From: Erinaceus europaeus
Taxonomy: Eukaryota; Chordata; Mammalia; Eulipotyphla; Erinaceidae
NCBI RefSeq assembly: GCF_950295315.1
Contig: NC_080171.1
Location: 33,038,361-33,102,360 of the forward strand
DNA length: 64,000 nt
Direction of reading: 5' to 3'
A program made the translations under genes and the position numbers. Under the pieces are notes generated by a model. It was given only the letters and a program-made list of their open reading frames with translations. It was not told the origin of the DNA and searched no databases. This document shows, piece after piece, positions 22,816 through 33,542 of the stretch. Position 1 is the stretch's first letter. Each line of letters opens with the position of its first letter.

Positions 22816-23332
22816 CCTATCTTTGTTTGTTTTTTATAATATTGACTGTCTAATATTTTCTGTTCATATTTTTAAAAACACTGGTAATGCACCAATGAAA
22901 TATATATATAATCCAAGGTCACTCAGTACAATATATTTATTATATACTTATATATAATATAAATTATTTTAACATTCCAGCCATTAATAAGTGAGACCTT
23001 ATTTCCTTTATCTGGGTCTGACTTGCTCTCTGGGATTTCTGAGGTGTCATATAGGAGGGGAATACAGATAAACTCTGCTTCCAGTTGACTAATTTCTAAA
23101 TAGCCAGTCATTGCCACATAGAGCAGAAAAATCACCTAACTGAAACCTGTCCAAACCCCTAACTCACTGCATCATAAAACCAATGGACTAACTGTTGCTG
23201 TAAGCCACTAAATGTTGTGATAGTTTGACTAATCTAGTAAAATAATATAGATGTTTATAAATACAATTAAATGTAAAATGCAAACAGTGATTATCCAGTG
23301 AAGGATTAATAAGAAACTGTTAAGGGCCGCTT

Positions 23333-23397
<65 letters not shown>

Positions 23398-24757
23398 CAG
23401 ACCACTACACCACTTAGCTCTGGCATAAGATGGTGGCAGGGATTGAACAGAGAACTTTCACATGGAATTCATGTGCATTACCACTGAACTACTTCCCCTC
23501 AGCAAAAAGAAGTGTCTTTTAAGGATAGATCCTTAAGGAAATGAAGGCATTCTTTTATTATAACATGAGTATCTTTAGTCTCAGATTTTTTTTTGCTTTC
23601 ATTTTTTATCTTTTTAAAATAAATGTTATCCTTTTTCTTATTTTCTTCTAAAAGGGACATCTGAATAATGAAATTAAAGGTTATCTCTTCCTTATATTGT
23701 CCTGTAGCTAAAAGGTAATGCAACTTATGAAAATTAAGATTAGTCCAGAGAACTGAACAAGAGAGAGAATACACAATGTCTTCATTTTGCACAATAATTT
23801 ATTTAATTTTAATCCCATTATCCTTGTTGTAATTACATCTTGGAGCAATACTCTGTCCTGATTCTAATTCTTTCACCCATGATCTATTTCTTCCACTGTA
23901 TTTTGAAATCATCCCTCTTCACTGCTCTGCTCTCAGTCACTATATTCTTAAAGTCAAATCCAACACACTGCAAATAAAATATCAAATCTACCAACAAAAG
24001 CCCATTTATTTCTCAAGAAAGACAGAACTGAATGATGACTTGCTCTCTTTATCCAGGGCAGTGTTATTGATGCTATCAAGTTGATGTGCTCAGATGTTGT
24101 AGCACAATTATGGGAAGATTTTCTGACTCCTGTTCAAAGTATCAAAAGAAATCCCAGCCTGAATTGAAAAGTATCTGCTGTGTTTAAAAATGCTGCACTT
24201 TTTAAAAAGAAGTTTGAGGGGGTTATACTTGAAACTGCTTCTAAGTTTGTAATGGGTTAGCATAGCACAGTTTGTGTTGCTAGAATGAAACATAAAAGAA
24301 TATGTCTATAGAAATACATCTTTCACAAGTTTGGTTCAGTAGATAATTCAGTGAAATGTAGAAATGTCTGCCAGATAATGATAAGATATTTGTGGAGGGA
24401 AAAGAAGAAAGGATGATCAAAGAGTAAAGTCTAACCGCCTGTCATGTTGGGCTAGTAGAATCTTGTTTTACTTCATAGGTAGCTTTGGCATATACATAGC
24501 AATAAAATACTCCACTGTATATTAGATGACTGACTAGATCTTACATCTCTTTTTATGTTTTTATTGGTGATTAAAATTGTTTACCAGCATCTTATGCAAA
24601 ACTAAAAGACTCTTCTGCACTAGATTCACAAATACTCTCAGAGATTACTAACACAGAAAGTCAGTCCATAAGTCAAGAAATTTTCGTTTTTGCTTTAATT
24701 CTGTTAGATCCCACAAAAGCAAGATGATGGTCATGGGTATGATAGGAAAAAGAACAG
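22816..24757. other. Unique noncoding DNA with (GT)n and a SINE
   Basis: A (GT)n run of about 58 bp (23337-23394) is followed by an antisense SINE (23395-23510). An AT-rich stretch lies at 22890-22970. No exon or RNA gene is recognised. Confidence 0.55.
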
Positions 24758-25030
24758 GATTGGGAGCTGGGTGGTAGTGCAGTGGGTTAAGCGCAAGGGA
24801 CTGGCGTAAGGATCCTGGTTCGAGACCCCAGCAACCTACCTGCAGGGGAGTCGCTTCACACATGGTGAAGCAGGTCTGTAGGTGTCTATCTTTCTCTCCC
24901 CCTCTCTGTCTTCCCCTCCTTTCTCCATTTCTCTAGGTCCTACCCACAACAACGAAAACAATAAAACAACAAGGGCAACAAAAGGGAATAAATAATAAAT
25001 AAATATTTTTTAAAAGCTTTAAAATAAAAA
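24758..25030 (+). mobile_element. tRNA-derived SINE, second type, young
   Basis: The head 'gggagctgggtggtagtgca' with 'gtgggttaagcgcaaggg', then 'ggttcgagaccccagcaacc', 'cctgcaggggagtcgcttca', a CT tail and an (AACAACA)-rich end. A short imperfect repeat (aacaggatt/aataggatt) may be its TSD. Confidence 0.9.
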
Positions 25031-25264
25031 AATAGGATTATAAACAATTTTATAACCTATTTCTTAGGGTTAAATGTTATTAACATATATGAGCCTTTGA
25101 CTTTAATGACAAATCTTCCTTCTTATAATCCATTTGTAGAAAAGAGAAACCTGAGTTTCAAAGGTCAAGCAGTTTGCTGAATTTTATCACAAGCGATTAG
25201 TGGCAGAACAGCCATTCTGCTTCCAAATCCAATTACCACAGAAAGAAAACATCATGGCAGAAAT

Positions 25265-25495
25265 GCCATGTGATTCGCAGCCAGATGACTCTGGTTAAAC
25301 CTCTGCATTGTCATTTACCTGTTATGTAAGCCTAGATAATTTTGTCTAAACTCTGCAAGTTTCAATTCTTCACATACAGAGTAATAATAATACAAATATA
25401 GCACCATACTTTTAGAGTCATATAAGTTGATTTAAACTGACTAAGGAATCTGGCATAGTACATGACATATAATAGGCAATTAACTAATTTAAGTT
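25265..25495 (+). mobile_element. MIR
   Basis: It follows the MIR order: 'gccagatgactctggtt', 'aaacctctgcattgtcattt', 'cagagtaataataat', and a 3' end with 'aatctggcatagtac' and 'aataggcaatta'. Old tRNA-derived mammalian SINE. Confidence 0.75.
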
Positions 25496-25975
25496 TGTTT
25501 TCACACTTGTTTAACTCATGTTTCATTTGAGTTTGTGAACTGATTGGGCACAAATCACTAGCAGGGACCCCAGATATAGTTGCACTCAAAGGTCTAGACT
25601 TGAACCATCTAGAGAGGGGTGGCAAAATTCATAATTGTATTTTAGTTCTAAGTACAGGGAATTTGAAGACTGTTATCACAAAATGTCAGATTTTTTAAAA
25701 CATTCTTGACACTAAAGGACTCTTTAGCAAATAATGTGTTGGCCTAACACCTCTGCTTAAAAATATTTTGAAAAGTTCCGGAGGCAGGGCTGCAGAGCAG
25801 CAGCATTTAGTTGCCTTTTGCTCTCCTAGTCAACTAGGGATAGCAAAGAGGATCACCAGAGAGCACAAGACAAGACTAGGATTGCTTTGGGATTTCTTAA
25901 ATCATGAGTGAGTGCAAACATGTGTGGCTCATGGACAGAGGAGACCTTAAAGAAAGATTCCAGGGGCTTCTTCTT

Positions 25976-28956
25976 CTAGCGTTTGCCCTTCTTCCGTAGC
26001 CAGTCAACAGCGTCAGGTTGAGCCTGATGTAAAGTTTCAAGACCTCCTTTGAATCTGGAGAGGTGGCAGTCATTGACTATGTGGGTCATAGTCTGTCTGG
26101 AGCCGCAGGGGCAGTTCGGGTCGTCTCTGGCTCCCCAGCGATGGAACATAGCAGCGCACCGGCCATGGCCTGTTGGATAGTGATTGAGGAGGGCCCAATC
26201 ATAACGTGCTAGGTCAAAGCCGGGTTGACGCTTGCAGGGGTCTGTGATGAGGTGTTTGTTCTTTACCTCAGCTGACTGCCAACTCTGTTTCCAAGAGACT
26301 GGAACAGAGAAGTTCAGTGTAGGCATAGGGGACCAGATTGGGTGACGAGACGTCAAGCGTTGGACAGGGTAGGCGAAGATATCCGCATATATTGGCAGGT
26401 CTGGTCGAGCGTAGACGTGGGAAATGAACTTAGATGATGCCGCATCCCGACGAATATCTGGCGGGGCGATGTTGCTAAGAACTGGCAGCCAAGGAACTGG
26501 GGTGGAACGGATGGTTCCAGAAATTATCCTCATAGAGGAATATAATTTGGAATCGACCAAGTGGACTTGGGGGCTACGGAACCATACTGGGGCACAGTAT
26601 TCTGCAGTGGAATAGCATAATGCCAGAGATGACGATCGTAGTGTGGAAGCGCTCGCGCCCCATGAGGAGCTGGCCAGTCTTGCAATGATGTTATTCCTCT
26701 CGCCCACCTTTGCTGCAGTTTTATGAGATGTTCGTGAAATGATAGAGTGCGATCGAGAGTAACGCCAAGATAGACTGGCTGGGCTTCATGCCGGATTCTT
26801 GTATCGCCAAGCTGCACATTAAGCTCACGCGAGGCCGAGGCATGGTGTAGATGGAAAACAGATGACACCGTTTTTGCAGTGCTAGGGATTAGTTGCCATT
26901 TTTTACAGTAATCAGATATCAGAGACATGTCTTTCATGAGTGTTTCCTCGAGGATGTCGAACTTTGATGCCTGAGTTGCATAGCAGATGTCATCGACATA
27001 GATGAACTTCCTTGAAGAAGTTTCTGGGAGGTCATTGATGTAAATATTAAATAGCGTAGGAGCCAGAACAGAGCCCTGGGGGAGGCCACTTGAGACAAGT
27101 CTCCATCTGCTAGACTTGTCACCCAGATGCACCGGGAATCTTCTGTTTTGGAGAAGAAACGATATAGTGTTGGCCACCCATGGAGGCAGGCATCTTGAGA
27201 TCTTGACTAGGAGACCACGGTGCCAGACCGTGTCATAGGCTGCTGTGAGATCAACAAAGACAGCACCCATCTTTAAATTCTTCTGGAATCCATTTTCAAT
27301 GTAAGTTGAGCGGGCCAGGGCTTGTTCGCAGGTAGATCTTCCTGGGCGGAAACCAGCTTGGGCGGGTGATAGGAATTTCTCTGTAAGAGGAGAAATGCGT
27401 GACAGAAGCAGCCTCTCAAGGAGTTTGTAACACAAGAAGAGGAGAGAAATTGGTCTATAGCTGGCAGCCAGTGTTGGGTCTTTCTTTGGTTTCAAAACTG
27501 CTATTATCTTCACACGACGCCAAACTTTGGGCATAGACTCAGATTCCAAGATGTGGGACAGGAATGAAGCGAGTCACTTCTTTGCCGCGGGACCCAGGTT
27601 AAGAATGAGTTTTGGGGTGATGTTATCATAGCCAGCAGCTGTTCCCGGTTTAACCCTCTTCAAAGCGTCTTCCAGTTCAGACAGTGTAAAGGGAGAGAGT
27701 TTTGGAGATGGACAAGATAACCGGAAGTGGGATGACCACTCATGGGAAATTTCTCTTTTCCAGACTGGATTGATCTTAGCACGTCCAACTTGAATTAGGT
27801 GACTGGCCACTGAGTTTGGAGATACGGGAGGATGGGAGATGGGAGGGGGTTGGCTACCTGCACCCAGTCTGTGAAGAAGCTTCCAGGCCTTCCTACTTGA
27901 GTGGGTGAAGTTCAGACTTTCCATGAGTTGTTGCCAGTGGGCTTGGCGTGCTGCATCCAGGGAGGCAATGAGATGGTCAGCCACATCTGGGTCGCCCGAC
28001 TCATCATACTGCTTTAGTAGTTGCTCGCATTCAGCATCAAGACAAGGCGTATAGTTAGCACGTCTCCCATGAGGAATGGCTTGGGAAGCTGCTTTGAAGA
28101 TGGCTTGGCGGAAGCGCCTGTAGGAATCTTCAGAGGGGATAGAGTTAATTGGAATTGCAGGAATAGATTTGTTGGTAAGATCACTGAACAGACACCAGTT
28201 TGCTTTCCGAAAGTTCCATCTTAGTTTCTCCAAGCACAGAATCAGTGGGAGCTGGAGACCAATGTGGATGATAGCTGGGCGGTGATGACTGTGCGGGAAG
28301 ATCTTGAGAACTTGTCTCGTAGCGGGAAAGGCTTGGCCGTTGACTGTGCTAATCCAGCACAGGTCGGGTGCCGAGTCTGTATTCCATCTAGCACTGTGAA
28401 AAGAGCCTGGCTGTTTGGGATTGTATAATAGGGAGAGGTCATTCACTGAAGCCCAGTTGGCTAAGATAGAGCCATCAGCACGAGTGGAGGAATAACCCCA
28501 GTCTTGGTGATGACTATTAAAGTCTCCAACATAAACGGCTGGGTGATTCGGGCTAGGCAGGACCTCATTATCCCATGAGGCACTGGGAGGCTTATATACG
28601 TTGACGAGCTGAATAGTTCCAATAGTAATGGAGTCGTAGAAGGCCGAAGAGGCCGTATGGTAAACGTCCGCAAGACACGATTTGGCATAGATGGCTTGGC
28701 CATGTTTAGGATGGAGATTATAGCATATTAAATCAAATCCACTGATGGTGAATCGAGCAGCTTCATCGACTGCTATATGTGTTTCTTGTAGGCAGATAAC
28801 ATCTGCCTGATGCTGTATCGCCAATTGACCAATAAGAATACATTTGGCAAAGGACAGCCCCTCAACATTAAGTTGGAGGACTCGAAGAGCAGGACCAGAA
28901 GCTTGAAAGCTGGCAGGAGCTGCTTGTTGCTGGCTTTGAAAGTGACTGGGATCCAT
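25976..28956 (-). pseudogene. Vingi EN-RT polyprotein, two lesions
   Basis: About 993 codons, chosen from the first ATG, 91 nt after the element start. The N-terminus is an AP-type endonuclease: 'LQLN' (27-30), 'LQETH' (56-60), 'GDFN' (144-147), 'SAPD' (195-198). The usual final S-D-H motif reads S-H-H (223-225), so a catalytic Asp appears replaced by His. RT follows: 'YRPISLL' (500-506), 'GFRPGRS', 'FVDLTAAYDTVWH' (Asp about 569), 'GLPQGSVLAPTLFN', and 'YVDD' (653-656) instead of the usual YADD. A C-terminal Cys/His cluster (C-P-C-G then H-I and C-H) lies near the end. An in-frame TGA (27574-27576), probably CGA decayed at a CpG, and a 1-nt frameshift near 26708 break it. There is no RNase H domain. 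The host's own genes are not involved. Confidence 0.9.
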
Positions 28957-28977
28957 GTGGGTTCAGTCGGCTAGGAA

Positions 28978-29047
28978 GGATCGTCAGTTTCCCCAATGAA
29001 TGGGTACTCACGAGATGCACCACGGGAAGGTCGATCCAACGCATCCC
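28978..29047 (-). ncRNA. HDV-like self-cleaving ribozyme at Vingi 5' end (candidate)
   Basis: Numbering from the first element base (29047) on the minus strand. P1: 1-7 GGGATGC with 30-36 GCATCTC (7 bp, one G-U). P2: 11-16 GGATCG with 65-70 CGATCC (6 bp). P3: 17-19 ACC with 27-29 GGT. L3 is the 7-nt TTCCCGT, with U at position 20 as in HDV. P4: 44-47 CCCA with 53-56 TGGG. J4/2 reads C61-T-G-A, matching catalytic C followed by N-R-A. The weak point is P1.1, where only one G-C pair (22-37) is clear. HDV-like ribozymes cap the 5' ends of several LINEs (R2, RTE, Baggins, L1Tc of the Ingi clade), and Ingi is the sister clade of Vingi. The predicted cut is exactly at the TSD junction. Confidence 0.7.
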
Positions 29048-29309
29048 ATTCCAGGGGCTAAAAGCCCATATCTACTCAGGAACAGCTGGGAACAGCCCAG
29101 TAGTTTGCCAGTTGAGGAGCCACCTCTGGTCTGAGTTCTGTGAACAAAAAGCCTGCTGAAAGGAGGAGAGGACCTTGTAAGTAAGACTCACCAATTGCAA
29201 CTGTGAATCACCATTGCTACTGTCCCTTGGAGGCTGGAAAAGCAATGAGGAGGCCCTGTGCTGACATCAGGAGGCAGAGAACTGACAGGGCAACTCAGGA
29301 GAAAACTTA

Positions 29310-30545
29310 CACTCCCAGAGTCCTCTCTCTATATTTCACCAAACACAAAAGTAAATTCCAAATGGATCAAGGAATTGGATGTTAGACCAGAAATTATAAA
29401 ATGCTTAGAGGAAAATATTGGTAGAACTCTTTTCCATATAAAATTTAAAGACATCTTCAATTAAACAAATCCAATTACAAAGAAGACTAAATCAAAAATA
29501 AACCAGTGGAACTACATAAAACTAAAAAGCTTCTGCACAGCAAAGGAAATCACCACCCAAACAAAGACCTCCCACATAATGGGAGAATATCTTTACACGC
29601 CATACATCAGACAAGAAGCTAATAACCAACATATATAGAGAACTCACTAAACTCAGTAACAAGAAAACATGCAACTCGATCCAAAAATGTGGAGAGAATA
29701 TGAACAGAATATTCTCCATAGAAGAGATCCAAAAGGCCAATAAACATACGGAATAAAAACAATGCTGCAAGTCATTGATTGTCAGAGAAATGTAAATAAA
29801 GATAATAATGAGATACCACTTCACTCCTGTGAAAATATCATACATCAGGAATAATAGCAATAACAAATGCTAGAGAATTTGTGGGAGAAAAGGAACCCCT
29901 CTGCTGGTGGGAATGTAACTTGGTCCAATTTCTGTGGAGTGCAGTCTGGAGAACTCACAGAAGGCTAGAAGTGGACCTACCCTATGACCCTGCAATTTCT
30001 CTCCAGGGATATATCCTAAGTAACCGAACTTACCCATCCAAAAAGATCTGTGTATACCTATGTTCATGGCAGCACAATTAGTAATAGCCAAAAACTGGAA
30101 GCAACCCAGGTGTCCAACAACAGATTACTGGCTGATAAAGTTGTGGTATATCTACATGATGGAATACTACTCAGCTATTAAGAATGGTGAATCACATTCT
30201 TCACCTCATCTTGGATGTAGCCTGAAGGAATCATGCTAAGTGAGATAAGCCAAAAAGAGAAAGATGAATATGGTATTATTTCACTCATAGACAGAAGTTG
30301 AGAAATAATAACAGAAATGGAAAACTCAAAGCAAAACTTGTACTGGAATTGGTGTATTGTACCAAGGTAAAGGACTCTGAGGCAGGGGTGGGGGGTTGTT
30401 CAAGTCCTGGAACATAATGACGGAGGAAGACCTAGGTGGGTGTTAAGAGTGTTGTGCAGAAAACTGAAAAATGTTACACATGTAGCAACTACTGTATTTC
30501 ACTGTTGACTATAGATTATAAACCATTAGTTCCTCCAATGAAAGA
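29310..30545 (+). pseudogene. L1-D ORF2 C-terminal remnant and short 3' UTR
   Basis: Aligns with the end of ORF2 in L1-B from 'tatttcacc...ccaaatggatcaagg' (29330) through the 'agcaacccaggtg' block to the stop near 30300. The 3' UTR that follows ('ggtcctggaacataatga' near 30400, 'tataaaccattagttcctcc' near 30519) is about 240 bp and belongs to another L1 subfamily than L1-B/C. Several stops are present. Confidence 0.8.
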
Positions 30546-30601
30546 AAAGAAAGAGAAGAGGAGAGGATAGGTGAGGAGAGGAGAGGAGATGAGAGGAGAG
30601 G
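30546..30601 (+). repeat. Purine-rich (GAGGA)n tail
   Basis: A GAGGA/GAGAA low-complexity run after the L1-D A-tail. Confidence 0.85.
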
Positions 30602-30806
30602 AACATATCCATTCCAAAAGATTTGTGTACACCTATGTGCATAGCAGCACAATTAGTAATAGCCAAAACCTGGAAGCAACCCAGGTGTCCAACAGTAGAT
30701 TATTGGTTGAGAAAGTTATGGTATACATACACAATGAAATACTACTCAGCTATTAAAAATGGTAAATTCACCTTCTTTAACCCACCTATGATGGAGCTTG
30801 AAGAAA
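30602..30806 (+). pseudogene. L1-E ORF2 end, left part
   Basis: A second L1 3' end of the same subfamily as L1-D. It starts 5'-truncated at 'acatatccattccaaaagat' and is interrupted at about 30806 ('gagcttgaagaaa') by an L1 3' UTR insertion. It resumes at 31541. Confidence 0.8.
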
Positions 30807-31540
30807 ACTGAATATGGGCCCCAGATCACATCAAATCGATGGGGTTTACAGTCAACAATATATATACCCCTTTCCCATTTTAGGGAGCCACTCTCTTCCC
30901 TAATCCAGCTTTCTGGTCCTTTTGCCAGCCATGACATCATCTCCCCAGACAATAACTTGGATCCACTGGCATATCAGATTTCAGGCTCAGGGGCAAAAAG
31001 AAAAAGGAAAAAAAAACCTAATATAGCCATAGGCCCTTTGGAATTTAACTAAAATATGCCTACTAGCTATTTACAAAATGGAGGACCCCCAACTCTTAAT
31101 CTGCACTATTCCAGCCCTTAGGTCCATGGTTGGTCAACAATTTGTTTGGCTTTGTATGTTAAGTCTCTTGTCAACCACCAGGTTCCAGATGCTAGCATGA
31201 TGCCGACCAGACTTCCCTGGACAGACAACCCCACCAATGTGTCCTGGAGCTCTGCTTCCCCAGAGCTCCTTCCCACTAGGGAAATAGAGAGACAGGCTGG
31301 GAGTATGGATCGACCTGTCAATACCCATGTTCAGTGGGGAAGCAATTACAGAAGCCAGACCTACCACCTTCTGTATCCCACAATGACTTTGGGTCCATAT
31401 TCCCAGAGGGTTAAAGAACAGGAAAGCTATCAGGGGAGGGGATGGAATACAGAGTTCTGGTGGTGGGAATTGTGCGAAGTTGTGCCCCTCTTATCCCATG
31501 GTTTTGTCAACATTTCCTTTTCATAAATAAATAAAAAAGA
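30807..31540 (+). mobile_element. L1 3' UTR (long-UTR subfamily) nested in L1-E
   Basis: Runs from 'gaatatgggccccagatcac' to the usual 3' end ('tggtggtgggaattgtgc', 31461) and an A-rich tail. The acceptor region is present but mutated (CTTGTCAA at about 31173), so the intron part is retained. The short A-rich repeat AGAAA on both sides may be the TSD. Confidence 0.8.
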
Positions 31541-31845
31541 AACCATGCTAAATTAGATAAGTCAGAAAGAAAAGTATGAATATGGTATGATCTCACTCAT
31601 TGAAGTTGAAAAACAAGATCAGAATTGAAAACACTAAACAAAACTTGGACTGGAGTTGGTATATTGCACTAAAGTAAAAGGCTCTGGGGTGTTGGGGAGG
31701 GATCAGGTCCTGGAACATGATGGCAGAGGAGGATACAGTGGGGATTGTATTGTTATGTGAAAATGCTATGCATGTATGAACTATTGTATTTTACTATTGA
31801 CTGTAAACCATTAATGCCCCAATAAAGAAATTAAAAAAAATGTTT
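31541..31845 (+). mobile_element. L1-E, right part and 3' UTR
   Basis: Continues the ORF2 end ('ccatgctaaattagataagt') and the short 3' UTR ('gtaaaccattaatgcccc', 'aataaagaaatt'), ending in an A-run. Confidence 0.8.
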
Positions 31846-31867
31846 TTTTCAGTTTTGATAATAGATC

Positions 31868-31950
31868 CAATTTTTAGGTTATACAGGCTTCTCTGCTAAA
31901 TATGACTAGATATGGGCCCTGGGTCATATTGAGGTGGTAAATATTAAATT
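31868..31950 (+). mobile_element. L1 3' UTR fragment
   Basis: 'aggttatacaggcttctctg' and 'tatgggccctgggtcatatt' match the middle of the long-form 3' UTR (compare 7145-7205). Confidence 0.65.
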
Positions 31951-31954
31951 GTAT

Positions 31955-32095
31955 TTATTTATTTTCTTCAAATTGGAAAGTTTTCTCTGCCTTGATCTGG
32001 TGATGGTGGAATCAACCCTGAGCTTCAAACAGGAGAGTCTCTTGCATAACTATTATGCTTTCTACCCCTACCTGGACATAGTGCTTTTAGGTGAG
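31955..32095 (-). mobile_element. SINE, antisense, second family
   Basis: 'gatggtggaatcaaccctga' and 'cataactattatgctttcta' are the inverse of the same head as at 22413-22538. Confidence 0.6.
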
Positions 32096-32104
32096 TGGCT
32101 CAAG

Positions 32105-32335
32105 AAAAGAAACACTAGGGTGACACATCTGGTTAAGTGCACACACTACAGTGCACAAGGACCCAGGTTCAAGTGCCTGGTCCCCACCTGCAAGGGGAAA
32201 GCTTCATGAGTGGTGAAGTAGAGCTGCAGGTATCTCTCTGTCTTTCTCCCTCTTTATCTTCCCCCTCTCCTCTCAATTTCTCTCTGCCTCTATCCAATAA
32301 TATGTAAATAAATAATTTTTAAAAATAAATAGAAA
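32105..32335 (+). mobile_element. tRNA-derived SINE
   Basis: Head 'gtgacacatctggttaagtg', 'acccaggttcaagtgcctgg', 'cccacctgcaagggg', CT tail, and 'tccaataatatgtaaataaa' end. Confidence 0.9.
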
Positions 32336-33542
32336 AGAAACAATAGGGAAAACCCCTGAATACTCAAATCCCAGAAGACATGGACTCTTTGTAAACAAGC
32401 CCTTCAACACACAGCCTCAAATATTTTTTAAGTGTTTTGGTTTCACTACTGATAGTTATCTGAGCCTCCTCCTGAGCTGGTCCTTGCATCAAACTTTATC
32501 AACATTTGAACCAGTAAGAGTCATAAACAGAATTTGTTCTGGAACAAATCAAGTATATAGATCTAACTACCACATTATGAGAAATATTAAAAAGAAATGC
32601 ACAAAAATTTCCAGCAGAAAGATTTGTTTAGTGATCTTCAGAAAATATAGAAAACTATATAATTCTGTACAATAGTAAGAGAGACTGAAATATGAAAAAG
32701 GAGAAATACACAGACAAAAGTTGCTAGAGATGTATTAATGAATTACAACTGTAAGAATTAATTTAATAGATGAGAAAATAAGATATAATAATAAAAGTAT
32801 CTATGAAATTTATATAGCAATTTAACATTTAATGATACTTTGAAAGTACTGTCAATTCTTAATTTAGTACAATGCTTTTTGGTTAAATTTTTTAAAATAA
32901 TGATTTATATATATATGTGTGTGTGATGGAATTCTTATGGATTAAATGATATATCAGAGTTGCTTCAAACTATTTAGAGGTGGAGAATCATGGCTAAAAG
33001 TCTACATAAAACAAAATTGAACATTAATCAATGATTACTGTAGTTGAGTGTCACTATAATTTTTGCTCGTATTTGAAAACTTCCATCGTAAAAGTTAAAA
33101 TACGCATACAGTTTAGAAGTAGACAAAAATCCTACTGAGAATACAAAGCCAGAATGCTTTCTGTGGAAATCTGTTGCTGATACTATGAGTTAAATATGAA
33201 TGCCTATTAACCACAAAGTTCCCATGAAATGAGATAAGAGATGATTTCAGTACCTTCTATGGAAAACACCCAGAATGTTACTGGAAACCCATATTGTTAA
33301 CACAAAAGTTTGACTTAATTCCAGGAGTAATTTCTCTAAAACATAATCAGTCTCACCAAAAAACTGTTACCAAAGAATTGTGTGAGTTTTCCTTTTAGGT
33401 TGTCAGTTGCAGGTCTTTGATTAGAGTGAACTTCTAAGCTCTCTAAGCATGTGTATAGAAGAAAAAATGTTTTATATAGTTTTAAAATGTGATGAAGATT
33501 TATTTAAACATAAATAAATAAATAAACAACAACCACTTCAAT
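32336..33542. other. Unique AT-rich noncoding DNA
   Basis: No repeat, RNA gene or exon is recognised. A short (TA)n/(TG)n run lies at 32905-32925. Confidence 0.5.

Larger units (their letters stand above)
25969..29047 (-). mobile_element. Vingi-type non-LTR retrotransposon, near full length
   Basis: A 3079-bp LINE inserted antisense in the L1-D 5' UTR. A perfect 12-bp TSD flanks it (plus strand ATTCCAGGGGCT at 25957-25968 and 29048-29059), and the related L1 5' UTR at about 8430 shows the uninterrupted site. Layout on the minus strand: 91-nt leader with an HDV-like ribozyme fold, one long EN-RT frame, then only 7 nt (AAGAAGA) after the stop before the TSD. There is an APE endonuclease and RT, but no RNase H. 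Only two frame-breaking lesions are seen, so the copy looks young compared with nearby L1. The Vingi clade was described from hedgehog genomes and linked to possible horizontal transfer; my assignment is from remembered features, not a search. Confidence 0.88.
25785..30545 (+). mobile_element. L1-D: internally deleted L1 hosting a Vingi LINE
   Basis: The 5' UTR starts near 25785 ('ccggaggcagggctgcagag') and continues on both sides of the Vingi insertion (to 25968 and from 29048). It breaks off at about 29319 and continues directly with the 3' third of ORF2, then a short 3' UTR of a different type from L1-B/C and an A-rich tail near 30545. The 5' UTR identity rests on the inverted homologous copy at 7840-8685. 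About 4 kb (rest of 5' UTR, ORF1, most of ORF2) is missing. Confidence 0.65.

Noticed and set aside
26424..26615. Plus-strand ORF inside the Vingi element
   Set aside because: Shadow of the minus-strand RT frame.
25969..29047. BovB/RTE or plain Jockey assignment
   Set aside because: No BovB-like motifs that I recognise. Ingi-sister (Vingi) fits better because of host, single EN-RT frame without RNase H, compact size and 5' ribozyme fold; a phylogeny would decide.
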